DNA of 64,000 bases, from contig NW_004191750.1 of NCBI RefSeq assembly GCF_000330505.1, positions 130,933 through 194,932 on the forward strand. Reading direction: 5' to 3'. The stretch comes from Entamoeba invadens IP1. Lineage: Eukaryota; Evosea; Mastigamoebida; Endamoebidae. A program made the translations under genes and the position numbers. Below are positions 48,300 through 58,861 of this stretch, one piece after another. A model generated the notes under the pieces. The model was given only the letters and a program-made list of their open reading frames with translations, did no database searches and was not told where the DNA came from. How positions within the stretch are numbered: position 1 is the first letter of the stretch; each line of letters starts with the position of its first letter.

Positions 48300-49968
48300 A
48301 TGAGCCATGAAGGAACAATGGTGATTAACGAGAGGTATGTAGTCCAGGACTATCTCGGCAAGGGAGGATTTTCCCGTGTCATGAAGTGCTTTGACAACCG
48401 CCTCTGCATCTCTTTGGCACTTAAAATGATAAATGACAAAGGCTTTGACGACAGACGAGAGATTGAGATTATGAAGATTGTATCGTCATCTCCCGACTCA
48501 CGGGCACAGTTTGTTTCCTTTTTGATTTACTGTACTATAAAAGTTAATTAAATTTATTATAATTATTTTATTGATGATATTTTACTATATTTATAGTTAT
48601 TCGAAACTATAAAATGTGGATTTACGATGGTGCGACGTAATGAGAAAACAACGTGAGAACAAAAGTGACGTGGATTATCGAAGGCTGAAAATTGATAAAA
48701 GTCGATGGTATAAATTTAACGAATTAATTGATTGTTTCCTCAATGACATATTGGTAATTATGAAAGAGTTGGAGAGTGGTGATTTTTAATTTTGAACGGG
48801 AATAAAGTGTTATAATATATTGCACTTTACGAGTGGCGAGACTATGTGGTGAGTGTCGAGTAGTGTAAAATTGGAGTAAGCTCCTTTGTTTTTACCACAG
48901 TATATTAGATTATTAGAACTTGTTTTTATTAGATAATTATAAGAGGAAAGTTCATAACTCATCTCAAGGGTTGCTATAAAGTATCTGGACTCGTTCCGCT
49001 ACGATCACCGAGACTATGTGGTGATAGAACTCGCGGGTGTTAACCTCTACGACTTCTTATTCAACAACAGAGACATCCCGTTTTCTCTCTCGTTCATACG
49101 GTCTGTTGCAAAACAATTACTTCTATTCCTTTCTTTCTTGCATTCCAAGGGCATTATCCACTGCGACATAAAGCCTGAAAACATCATGTTGAAGAATGAC
49201 GCTTATGATATAGTCACAATTTCAGATGACACTTGCGCCGACCCCGAGTCCGTATCTGTTTGTTCATTCCACACCTTTCGATCCTGCCTTCTCACTCATT
49301 AGTTTTTGATATACCATAATTATTATATAATGTATAGTTTTTAAACGTTGTATAGATAATTATAGTAAATTAAACTAATCAAATAGTACCAGCACACGCG
49401 AGTTCCCAAACATGAAGAAATCAAAGTCATTGATTTTGGCCTTGCGACGTTTTCCGACAACCGTTTACACTTTTCGACTGTTGGCACGCGTCCGTACTGT
49501 AGTCCCGAGATGATTCTTCAAAACGGGTGGACGTATGCGACGGATCTCTGGAGTGTTGGGTGTACGCTATTAGAGATGTATTTGGGACATCAAATTTTTA
49601 ACGGAAAAAATGAAAGAGAACAACTCTTGAAAATGGAAATCGTTTTGGGAAAATTTCCACAGACTGTTGCCTCTGATTCCCACTACTTTTCAAGGGCGGG
49701 TTATGTCAATTGTCAAGGTTCAAATTATGACAAAAAGATTGACGAGTCGATTCATCCTTTACATGTTTGTGATTTTGAGATACTATTATCTTCTAATTGT
49801 TGTACTAATATTGTTTAGTATTTCAAAACTGACGAAAAGAGAATCATAGACCACGCACGCCACCCGCAGTTCCTCAACTTTTGTGCGGGGTTGCTCGACC
49901 TTGACCCCGAAAAGCGTTTGACTTGTGTTGAAGCACTCAACCACCCCTTTTTAAATTTTGTGGACTAA
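48300..49968 (+). CDS. CLK/LAMMER-like dual-specificity protein kinase (four exons)
   Basis: CLK kinases phosphorylate SR splicing factors in the nucleus. Exons are 48300-48508, 48969-49257, 49387-49764 and 49819-49968. All phases fit and give 341 residues. Landmarks are the Gly loop LGKGGFSRV, Lys in LALKMIND, ELAGVNLYDFL, HCDIKPENIM, KVIDFGLAT, STVGTRPYCSPE, and a final DPEKRLTCVEALNHPF. The family EHLAMMER block is diverged to NEREQLLKMEIVLG. The catalytic HxD reads HCD where CLKs usually have HTD; the Asp is kept. The N-terminus is very short, so the RS-like tail of animal CLKs is absent. Confidence 0.88.
48509..48968 (+). other. Intron 1 of the CLK-like gene (460 nt)
   Basis: The donor is GTTTGTTTCC and the acceptor CAAG. 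It is long next to the other introns found here (51-129 nt). It contains 48837-48852, an exact 16-base copy of exon-2 sequence at 49009-49024. Confidence 0.75.
49258..49386 (+). other. Intron 2 of the CLK-like gene
   Basis: 129 nt, donor GTTTGTTC, acceptor ATAG. The join reads ESVS-YQHTRVPKHEEIKVIDFG, matching CLK family spacing. Confidence 0.8.
49765..49818 (+). other. Intron 3 of the CLK-like gene
   Basis: 54 nt, donor GTTTGTG, acceptor TTTAG. It joins IHPLH to YFKTDEKRIID in phase. Confidence 0.82.
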
Positions 49969-50126
49969 CCTATATACTCCCGACTTTCCGCTCAAATTCG
50001 GGATTTGTCTATACAATGACTTATTCTTCCCACTTTTTTTCTAGTATATTTAATAATAAAAAACCCATCCACCGAAACTAGTAATAAAATAGTAAATGAA
50101 TTAAAAACATTTAAAATTCCAGCAAT

Positions 50127-51500
50127 TCAGATTTGTTCGGTGTTTCCAGTTCTTCTTTTATGGAGCATTTCCTTCATAGCGAAGAAGTCGAGGAAATTGA
50201 TTGGTCTAACCAAGACGTTTTGGAAATCACAAGCGACTCCCTTAGCCCAAACTGGAACTTCGAAATTGATCAGACAAGGTGTTTTAACATGTTGTTCCTC
50301 TTCCAATTCGATTTCCATTGCGTTCCCCCCTCCCTCTTTTAACTTTTTAGTCGACTGACTGAGCTTCACTTTCTTCAATAAATCGGTCGATGGACAAATC
50401 CGAATTGGCCGAGTCAAATAGTCTTTCTTCAAGATGGTCCACGGCCGCGACACAAAAGGTTTAAAGATAGTACATGCGTGTTTAAGTAAGTCGAGGATCT
50501 TCTGATCTTCCCCCGCTAGTGTCGAGTTTTCTAAATTGCTCATCACGACGTAGACGATCGAGTAGATCTTCTTTTCCTCGAACATCGGGACCAACTCGTC
50601 CATCTTATTTTTTGTCAGGAAGGTATTCATATAGAACAAATTATGTGTGGGGAGGGCGGGGATCTTCTTCGATGTCTTCAACGCGGTCGTCACGGTCATC
50701 GCAATATTAAGGCGAAGTGTTTTGTACTTTGTTATCGCGACATCGAGCTTCTTGAACCACGTGTGCGTCAACTCGATGATCGAAAGTGCTTGCGATCGAT
50801 TCAACGACACTGTCTCGTCCAATTTTGTGAACTTGTGTGTACATGTCATCACGCGTTGTTTATAGTTATCGTCGTCCTCTCGCAACTTTTGAATCACTTT
50901 ATTTGATTTGAATGTGTTCTCTCCTTTAGAGAAGAGGAAAAGGGTATGGAAGTATATAACGTTCTGTGTTGGATTAAAAAGGTGGTCTAATTTCAAGTCA
51001 ATTCCTAAAGGAACATCTTCTGTTGGGTATAACAAGATGATCCCTGAAGTCTCTGTTGATACCGTTGCTTTCTTTCGTTCACATAACACATTACAGTAAT
51101 GAAGTGCTGGACCACACCCAAAAGTATGCCCTAATAATAACACACGATCATCTCTATACCCTTTAACTCTCATAGATTGTAAGACGGCATCTACTGTTGT
51201 CTCTAAAGATACACTTTTGTCATTTTTGTTCAGCCCATACCCCGGATAATCAAATGTTATACACCGAGCTCGAAAGATCTTTGTAAGCATATCCATCGAA
51301 TTGTCGAGCTCTGAAAGATCTTTGCCGGCCGTGTGGAATAACAGCAATGAAAAGTTGAACGGATTCTCTTTGGATAAAACATACCTCACCGGAATGGGAG
51401 AGCCACCTTCAAACGGTACCATCACAAGTCCTTTTAAAGACTCGTCGTAATTACTTTTTGGGGGGGAATTTTTGAGAATGTAGTCGTACTGTGGATTCAT
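50127..51500 (-). CDS. ABHD17-like alpha/beta-hydrolase-fold protein, probably non-catalytic
   Basis: The first 200 residues follow the ABHD17/serine hydrolase fold: PVRYVLS, LLLFHTAGKDLSEL in place of the oxyanion HG segment, FDYPGYGLN and VLLLGHTFGCG. In active relatives the last motif is GxSxG; here the nucleophile Ser is Thr (GHTFG). I cannot place a convincing catalytic Asp-His pair later. ABHD17 enzymes remove palmitate from membrane proteins; this one may be a pseudoenzyme or use Thr. The C-terminal 250 residues are diverged and Lys rich and carry an acidic patch (MEIELEEEQ). I start at MNPQYDY (51500); the upstream frame has only TTG. Total 457 residues. Confidence 0.72.
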   Translation of the reverse strand: MNPQYDYILKNSPPKSNYDESLKGLVMVPFEGGSPIPVRYVLSKENPFNFSLLLFHTAGKDLSELDNSMDMLTKIFRARCITFDYPGYGLNKNDKSVSLETTVDAVLQSMRVKGYRDDRVLLLGHTFGCGPALHYCNVLCERKKATVSTETSGIILLYPTEDVPLGIDLKLDHLFNPTQNVIYFHTLFLFSKGENTFKSNKVIQKLREDDDNYKQRVMTCTHKFTKLDETVSLNRSQALSIIELTHTWFKKLDVAITKYKTLRLNIAMTVTTALKTSKKIPALPTHNLFYMNTFLTKNKMDELVPMFEEKKIYSIVYVVMSNLENSTLAGEDQKILDLLKHACTIFKPFVSRPWTILKKDYLTRPIRICPSTDLLKKVKLSQSTKKLKEGGGNAMEIELEEEQHVKTPCLINFEVPVWAKGVACDFQNVLVRPINFLDFFAMKEMLHKRRTGNTEQI

Positions 51501-51989
51501 CTGATGTTTTGATAGTTTCTTTCTATCGTTTTGAATTACCAACTTGAAATCATGTCATTTTATTCAAATCAATTTTTGTTATTCAAAATTGAAATATTTT
51601 CTATTATAAATGATAACAATTTTTTACTTGTTATCATTTATCACTTGATACTATATATTATAGTTTATATATTTTTTTAATTACTTTTTAATTTAAATAT
51701 AGTTTTATTAATTCATTTTTTATTGGAGCAGAAATGAATGATTTGTGATTTTGTTTTAATACAAGTGTATTATTCTTACTAATAACAATACTATATATTA
51801 TTGTATTAAGTAGTACATATTATATTTATATATATATTATAATACATTTATAGTATATACCAATTGATATAAAAAACTATTATAATTAATTAAATATATT
51901 TATTCAATTGAAAACATTTCTTATAAAAATGGTTATTTTTAATAATATAAATAACTATATGAATACGAAGAAGGTGAACAAAGAAATCA
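51501..51989. other. Spacer with a 14-bp hairpin
   Basis: AT-rich DNA. 51606-51619 (ATAAATGATAACAA) pairs perfectly with 51628-51641 across an 8-base loop. Confidence 0.5.
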
Positions 51990-52574
51990 TTACTTACTCA
52001 AGAAGAAGAAAAGCACACCAGCTCCCAATAACCAAGGCCAATACTTCCTAAAGAAACTCTTTTCCTCTTCCACTGGTGGTCTCTTTTCTAATTTAGTAGT
52101 TGGGAATGGTTTACCTGTAATTGTTTGTACTGTTATGGTGTTGCTTGTAGTGTTCTTATCAATTCCAATATTCTCGACATTGTCCAGTCCAAGTGAGATA
52201 TACAAAACACCTCCAATGTTCTTGTCCTTACCACTCGATATGGGGAACGATGTAAATAATTCACCAACTTTGATGTAATAGAGTCCTTCCTCTTCGGTTT
52301 TCTTTTAATTAAGTAATGGTTACTTTTACTATTTTAAATAATCAATGTAAATATTAAAATTTTAACCATTAATATTAACAGTAAAAATATAATAAAATTA
52401 CTATTTAGTATAGAAACAAACTAATTCCATAACCTGGCCGTCCAATTCACACGACTTATCGCAACGCAAAATTCCGAAATCTTCCCAGACTGTTGGGAAA
52501 GTATTAGAAATTTGTTGTTGTACAGGGAGTTCAAAAGAAAGTGTTAGTGTGAATAGGGTGAGCAAATAGATCAT
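51990..52574 (-). CDS. EMC10: ER membrane protein complex subunit 10 (EMC10-like), two exons
   Basis: EMC inserts tail-anchored and multipass proteins into the ER membrane. Exon 1 (52574-52422) encodes a signal peptide (MIYLLTLFTLTLSFELPV) and a luminal segment ending DGQVMEL. Exon 2 (52301-51990) continues KTEEEGLYYIKVGELF, then NIGGVLYISLGLDNV. It ends with the family hallmark EEEKSFFRKYWPWLLGAGVL, a membrane helix with the short tail FFFLSK. The 120-base intron (52302-52421) has a GTTTGTTTC donor and an AAAAG acceptor, and phase 0 is kept. At 154 residues it is shorter than animal EMC10 (about 260). EMC10 is the best match, mainly from the C-terminal KSFFxKYW motif. Confidence 0.75.
52302..52421 (-). 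other. Intron of the EMC10-like gene
   Basis: 120 nt, donor GTTTGTTTC, acceptor AAAAG. Without splicing only a 3' piece lacking an ATG is visible. Confidence 0.7.
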
Positions 52575-52963
52575 CTGCGAAATGAGTTCTTTCTAATTTT
52601 GTGTTTTATTAATTGTTTTATTATAAATGAATAGTTTTTTGTTTCAACTATACATTAATTATAATTATACTATAAATGTGCCAAATAGAGTTGTTCAAGG
52701 TGATAAAGAAAAAAGAACTTTATTTTCAAAACACCACAATTTCCACTGCATGTTTCTGAACGAAAGAATTTAAAAACTGAATTTTATGTCATGTTTAAAA
52801 CATTGAATATGTGAAATATTGTCCACATCTATTATTCCAAGGAATTGTAATATAATAATAAAATATATATATAATATAATAAATATTTACTATAAAAAAT
52901 ATAGAAAAAAAGTACTATAAATGAACTAATAAAAAATGGTGAACTTTGATATTATCGCTTGTG
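52575..52963. other. Divergent spacer
   Basis: About 390 AT-rich bases hold both promoters. Nothing else is seen. Confidence 0.45.
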
Positions 52964-53563
52964 ATGGATGTGTCGAACACGATGTGCTTCTTCCTCATCT
53001 TTTTTCTGTATTTTGTGTGTGGGGCAGTTGTTTCTTTGCATGGGTTGACACGGTTTGTGACGGGGTATTCATTGTGGCCAATAGTCCATTCTCCCAACGT
53101 GATTGGTCTTTTAACACTCTTCACTGGTATTTATATGGCCCTTTCTTCCGTATCGACGTTGATTTCCCTTTCAAGAAAGACATACATTGCAGGCGTCATC
53201 TCTCTTGCACTGTTTGTCATTGTTGCCTTTCTTCTTTCCGTCATCATGGTGGTGAGTGGAATAGATTACACCGTTTTGAAAGTCGATAAGGTGGGGAGCG
53301 CAGAACTACAAATTATCGAAGAACAGTTCTCATGTTGCTCGTGGAAGGGACCGATTTCGAAGAATTGTATTTCTGAGGTCGGGAAAAAACTGAACCAAAA
53401 TTGTTATACAGTGGTGGGTAAAAATGTTATTTCAATGTTCGGCACTGACACCTTTTTTGCAACAATCTTCTTGGCTTTCACTTTATTCCTCATTTTCGTG
53501 GCTTTTCAAAATCTCAAGAGCGAACAAAACAAACTCATGCACAGGAGAAAAAGAGATGAGTGA
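52964..53563 (+). CDS. Tetraspanin-like membrane protein
   Basis: Four hydrophobic segments lie near 8-27, 40-62, 70-95 and 160-182. A single larger extracellular loop between segments 3 and 4 carries FSCCSWKG (the tetraspanin CC motif) and two more Cys (KNCISE, QNCYTV) for disulfides. Tetraspanins organise membrane microdomains with adhesion and signalling partners. A basic tail (KLMHRRKRDE) fits a cytoplasmic C-terminus. I use the ATG at 52964 (MDVSNTM); upstream the frame offers only a TTG. At 199 residues it is within the family range. The N-terminal start is the least certain point. Confidence 0.82.
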   Translation: MDVSNTMCFFLIFFLYFVCGAVVSLHGLTRFVTGYSLWPIVHSPNVIGLLTLFTGIYMALSSVSTLISLSRKTYIAGVISLALFVIVAFLLSVIMVVSGIDYTVLKVDKVGSAELQIIEEQFSCCSWKGPISKNCISEVGKKLNQNCYTVVGKNVISMFGTDTFFATIFLAFTLFLIFVAFQNLKSEQNKLMHRRKRDE

Positions 53564-54707
53564 CGTCTGTGTGTTCGTGTGTGTTGACGAACTGTAATTA
53601 ATGGTTCTGGTATAGTTATTTTTAAATATTAAGAGTGTTATTGGTTTCATTCCGTCATTTTTTGAAAAAAGTTACACATCAAAAATAGACCAGAACAAAT
53701 TACATAAACATTGAAGTGATGAAAAATTCGGTTTAAAAATCAAAACCACGAAAACTTTAGTCACGTTTGAACGATTGAAAAAAGGTTACATATTTTTGTG
53801 AGAAGAAAAGATTATAATTGTGGAATAAATGAATTGAAATAAGTTAAATTTGTGATGAATTCAGCGCTTTTGTTGTTTGGCCTTTCTGTTCTCTAGACTG
53901 TAGTTTGAATAACCATTTTTAAACATAGTTAAACAAAACGAAGTATTAGCTATACTTTATAATAAAAATAATTATAAAATGTAATTGCAAACCTCAAGAT
54001 GCTCATTATTGAATAAAATTAATGAACAAAAAAACATAGATACTAATGAAATACTATACTTATAGTAATAAACACGATTCAAACAGATTTAGTGGAGTTG
54101 ATAAAAACTAAAAAGGGGAAATCCACAGATGTTATTATTTCATTTTTAAATTATACAAACAAGTCTTTTTGCAAGCCAAAAAGTTCGAATAAAAAACTAA
54201 AACAAATTTTTTTTCTTTTCACTTTCCTTTTCATCCCAAAAAGTTTTCGATGTCTTTGTTACGTGATTATTGATATTTTTTAATAACTTGGAACTTTTCT
54301 TTATAGATATTATTAATATCTTTTAAAAACTCTTTCTTTCAAAATGTAATGATGGTAAATGCCTCTTCGTTTATTTCTGTGTAATTAAAGACTTTTACAC
54401 TGTTTTCAGTCAAATTATCTTCTTTTTTAAAGACTTGTTAACTTCCACTTTTTGTTCTGCTTTTAGAAAATGAGAATCCATTTATTATTAATAAATAAAC
54501 TATGTCATAAATCGATAGTGATTTAATAATACTTTCGAACGAGGATACCCAAAGAATTGCAGCCATGATTGATCCCCGTTGAAAAGAATCTATACAAATA
54601 GTAAATTTATTTAGAAATTAATAGTAAACCGATGATTTTGAAAAACCGAAAAAGAAAGTGAGAGGAACATATATAAGACGACTCTCAACTTAGAAATACA
54701 AAAGATT
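53564..54707. other. Spacer with a TATA box at its end
   Basis: About 1.1 kb, AT rich. TATATAA at 54670-54676 is 32 bases before the next start codon. Confidence 0.5.
54670..54676 (+). promoter_or_regulatory. TATA-like box of the gene at 54708
   Basis: TATATAA lies 32 bases upstream of the ATG, the common spacing in this window. Confidence 0.45.
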
Positions 54708-55319
54708 ATGTCTCTAATGCAAATAGTAGAACCCACGCAGTATAAGCGTGAGGTCCACAGAAAGACGTCTGAATTTCAATGTTTGTATTCCTTCAAGGAG
54801 AATCGGAATTATCAGAGTCAACAAGAAGGTGTCTTCCTTTATCTTCTTTCACAGTTGTTCACTTTTGAGGTCCACACCCCAAATAAGAGGTGTATGGTGA
54901 CTCTTCCATTTTTAAGACTTGACACCGTCACTTTCAGTAAGGAAGATGTTGTCTGGGTGTCCGACTTCGTTCAGAAGAGGATTTCTGAGAGAATCAAAAT
55001 TGAGATGGAGAACGGAATATCAGAAAAGACAGCTTTGAGAAGGTGCGAGAATTATAAAATATCAGAAACTCTTCATTTCTTAATGGACGTCTTGTCAATG
55101 TACGGATACTTCTTTCAAACACGAACTACAACTGGCAAGAAGGGAATGACTAAGGTAGACGTCTGTTTCAGAGTGTTCAAAAATGGAAAAATACTCTATG
55201 ATCAAAAGCAGATTGAAGATATCGGGGAGAAGGTTAATCAATTAATTGTTGAAATGAAGCCCGAGACCGGAAAAGTTGTGGTTGACAAAAACACGTTTAG
55301 TTCTGTTGTGAAGCAATGA
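54708..55319 (+). CDS. Unknown 203-residue protein
   Basis: The start is supported by the TATA box 32 bases upstream. The protein is balanced in composition, with a central helical region (WVSDFVQKRISERIKIEMEN) followed by ALRRCENYKISETLHFLMDV. An alpha/beta C-terminal third contains KVDVCFRVFKNGKILYDQ. No membrane segment, signal peptide or known motif is recognised. A small regulatory or DNA/protein-binding role would be a guess. Confidence 0.72.
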   Translation: MSLMQIVEPTQYKREVHRKTSEFQCLYSFKENRNYQSQQEGVFLYLLSQLFTFEVHTPNKRCMVTLPFLRLDTVTFSKEDVVWVSDFVQKRISERIKIEMENGISEKTALRRCENYKISETLHFLMDVLSMYGYFFQTRTTTGKKGMTKVDVCFRVFKNGKILYDQKQIEDIGEKVNQLIVEMKPETGKVVVDKNTFSSVVKQ

Positions 55320-58092
55320 CTTCATTATGTTTGATTATTGATTGATTGTAAAGCCAATTGTTAATTAATTAATTAAAGTAATTATTAAATAATATAATTA
55401 AGTAATATAATTAAATAATAGTTAATTAATATAATTAAGTAATAGTTCAAGTTTTTTATTTACATGAAAGCTTAAAAGTTAACATAACTAATAATAATAA
55501 GATAATAATAAGATACCAATGAACGAAATCTTCATGTTCGCATCTAAAAGATTTTATTTACAGTATTTTCTATGTTTTTATTGTTTGGTTACGAAGTAAA
55601 GTATTGGATGAAGAAATCACGTGTTTTTGAAATCGGTTATTATATCAATTTAATGCACAAAATTAACACATTTTGTTATTTGTTCTTCAAGTTTAAATTA
55701 AAAAGACGATATTTTCTTGTATTATTAAAATCTATTTTTGAATTATTGTTATAGATATTTCTCATTGTTTTTTAAATGTTTTATATAACAAATAGACATG
55801 TTATAATTGTACATGAAGATTGTGATATAAATCCATTTGTATAATTTGAAAGACTATTTAAAAAATAATGACAATGTGTGATAACGGAAGTATTTAAAAG
55901 GGGATTGTCATTCAATGTTTAACTCAAAGTTTAAACATTTCCCTTCACTCGATCCAAAAGACTAAAAAATCTTCAACTTTATTAAATTAAATTAATAATT
56001 GTTTTTATTAAAAGTATTGTTAAATGATTTTTGACCATATAATTAATATCAAAAGGAATTATAATGAATTTTTGGGGGATTTTTTGTATTGAATTTATAT
56101 AATTTGTATTTGAAATGCTTCACTTGTTTTTGAATATTAGAAATGACAAACTGTTTTAAAATAAAGGTTAATTCAAAACAGGATGAGAAATTGTGTGTTT
56201 TAATAGTAAGATAAACAATCAGTAATTTCTTGTAATTTAGTTTTAATGGCTAAGAAAGAATAAAATTTCCAATTGTTCTGAATGTTAATTACAAACAAGA
56301 ATGAACTCTAAATTGAATTCGAAAAGAAAATAACACAATTTTGTTATAGGATACTTTTTAAACGTTGATGTTTCTCAATTAAAAAACTTCCTTTTGTATT
56401 AATATAAAAATACGGGTCTTCTTGTGTTTTGACCTTTCGCAAGAGCAACATTCTTTTTATGTTTCAACGAAAAAAAAATGAAGACGAAGTTGAAAATGAT
56501 GTTTCTGGAATTGTTAAAAGATGGAGATTTGTTTTGGTCGAAAGTTTTCATTCGTTGGACAGTTATTTACGAATTTTTTAATAATAGACAATATTTTTAA
56601 GTGTATGAAATATTCAAAGTTAATAAAAAGAACAAGGTTCAATTCCAATTATACACAATCAACAATTATATATATCTTACATTTTAAAATGAATGTGGCT
56701 CAGAGCAAAAATATATAATCATAGTATATTGATAACAATATAACACAACCAAATTACAAGTAATTCAAAACAACATAAATTAGTTTTTAAACAAAAAATA
56801 AAAATTAAGTTTTATAAGTATATCTATACATTTAATAATCTCTATTTAATTTTTATTATTAAATAATTAAAACAATTATATGTAAGTTGAAACACTATAA
56901 TAAACAGACAAAATTCTACAAATTTAACATTGTATAAGCAACATAATCTAATTTGACATAAATTAAAAGTTGAAAACCAATATCACATATTGAACATGCT
57001 ATAGAAAAGACAATTTGATGAAATTCAAAGTGTTTTAACTGTAATAATTTGAAATAACTACTTTTTAAAAAAATATTTGAGTTTGTATATTTAAAGTGTT
57101 TTAAATGAATATATTTAAACCGATTAATAATAAGTACTTAAAGAAAGTAAAGTTATTAAATGGATACTAAACGTGTTTATTTAAATATTTTGATTATATG
57201 ATAAGTGACATCTATGGTCGAATGAAACAAGCTTCGAAATCCAGAAGTGAGACAGCCATTTAAAATTGACATTTGTTTTATAATAATTGGTTCTTGTACT
57301 TCATAACTATAAGAATAATTTAAATGAATACTAATTTATACAAATTACTATTGATTATTGTTTCAAACAATCGGGTTGGTTAATAGAAGAAATAAATGCC
57401 GAATTGTACTATTCAAACGATATAAACTTCTTTATTTCCTCATATCCGAGCTTTTATATAAATAATTGAAATTTCTCGGTGTTTTTGTTTGAATAACTTT
57501 GTACTAATTTTCAAAATTGGTTAGACAACCCATAAATAACCAAAATGTAATTGAATGTTTATATTTAAAACTTCTTCAAATCCAGACTATTGATAAATAT
57601 ATAGTTCCTTCAACTAATATCTTTATTACATAAATTCTGTTTCTTTTTATTTGAATTATTAATATTAGTTTTATTTAATATTAAAAACTATTAAGACTAT
57701 AACCGTTAGCCTGATATTAAACTGGCCAATAGCGAATCAATGTTTGATTCAAACCACAAATTTGTTAACACTTCCCACAATTTACCGTTCAAAACCCGAA
57801 AAAAGAATGACTTGTCAATTCAGCTTCAATGAATAGACCAAAAAATGGTTTGGTTGTGAGAAACGAACTCAAAAAAAGAGAAAATTGGTTTCTTAGGATC
57901 GATTTTTTGTTTAATAAAAAAATAAATAATATGTTTGATTTTTGAGTGTTGCTATTCAACCCAACAACAATAATAACACCAATTACTTGGGAACAATTAA
58001 AAAAAATAAAAAACAGTTAAAAAACGGCATTTTGAAAGATTCAGTAAACTCTTCGAAATGTATTAAAATGGAAATCTTTAAAGAACTATTTA

Positions 58093-58192
58093 NNNNNNNN
58101 NNNNNNNNNNNNNNNNNNNNNNNNNNNNNNNNNNNNNNNNNNNNNNNNNNNNNNNNNNNNNNNNNNNNNNNNNNNNNNNNNNNNNNNNNNNN
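58093..58192. other. Assembly gap (100 N)
   Basis: A fixed-size run of N in intergenic DNA. An open frame leads into it from the left. Confidence 0.99.
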
Positions 58193-58820
58193 GTTGAAAA
58201 GCGTTATCCATATAACTCACTTTGTATTTTTCAAATCATTATTTGTAACTTGAAGCAGTTTATGTATTATACAACTACTATAATTAAATTAATAATTGTT
58301 AGTAAATTTATTTCAGAGCAATATATAGTATAAGTATAATACATTAAAACTATTGGAACCAATTTAAAAATGTAAAATGGATTTCTTGATGAATTACAAA
58401 ACCAAGTACTAAAGAACGAAGCTAAATTGTGGGTTAAGATCCCAATCAATATCAATTGTGTTGTTTCGGCGAGAATAAATTGCATGACTGCGGCAAAAAC
58501 TGCCTAAAATTTCGAAAAGGCTCTCTTTTTGAAGAAAAAAGTAATGTATTTTTATATCCGAAGTAATAATAATAACGTGTTGATTATTGGATTTAAAAAG
58601 CGGGAAGAAGAGGCATAATAATTGCTTCACCACAAAAATTACAGAAGTTTTCAAAAGAAAGGAAATGACACTGACCATCATAATGTGGGTTTTGGTTAGT
58701 TGGGGAGAAAACAGAGAGATTCCAAAACACCATAAGCCAAGCTTAATTGTTTTTGAGATGGACAAAAATAGGTAAATCAACTTTGTACCTTATAAATGAA
58801 AGTGCGATCCACTTCCACAC

Positions 58821-58828
58821 TATTTAAA
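58821..58828 (+). promoter_or_regulatory. TATA-like box of the third Myb gene
   Basis: TATTTAAA, close to the Entamoeba GTATTTAAA consensus, lies 34 bases upstream of the start codon. Confidence 0.5.
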
Positions 58829-58861
58829 CCCCAAAACTTCCAATGCAAATTATAATAACCG

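Larger units (their letters stand above)
55320..58861. other. 3.5 kb AT-rich region with an assembly gap
   Basis: Mostly simple AT sequence. A protein-like stretch without an ATG (QPNNNNNTNYLGTIKKNKKQ) runs into the gap at 58093 and could be part of a truncated or unassembled gene. No complete gene is supported. Confidence 0.4.

Noticed and set aside
56461..56718. Several short frames (one starting MFQRKKNEDEVEND)
   Set aside because: Under 50 codons before a stop, no promoter box at the usual spacing, no family.
57942..58253. Frame running through the gap at 58093
   Set aside because: No ATG at its start, and continuity across a fixed-size gap is meaningless.
58409..58780. 123-codon minus-strand frame
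   Set aside because: Begins at TTG, is hydrophobic/AT-biased and overlaps the promoter area of the Myb gene.
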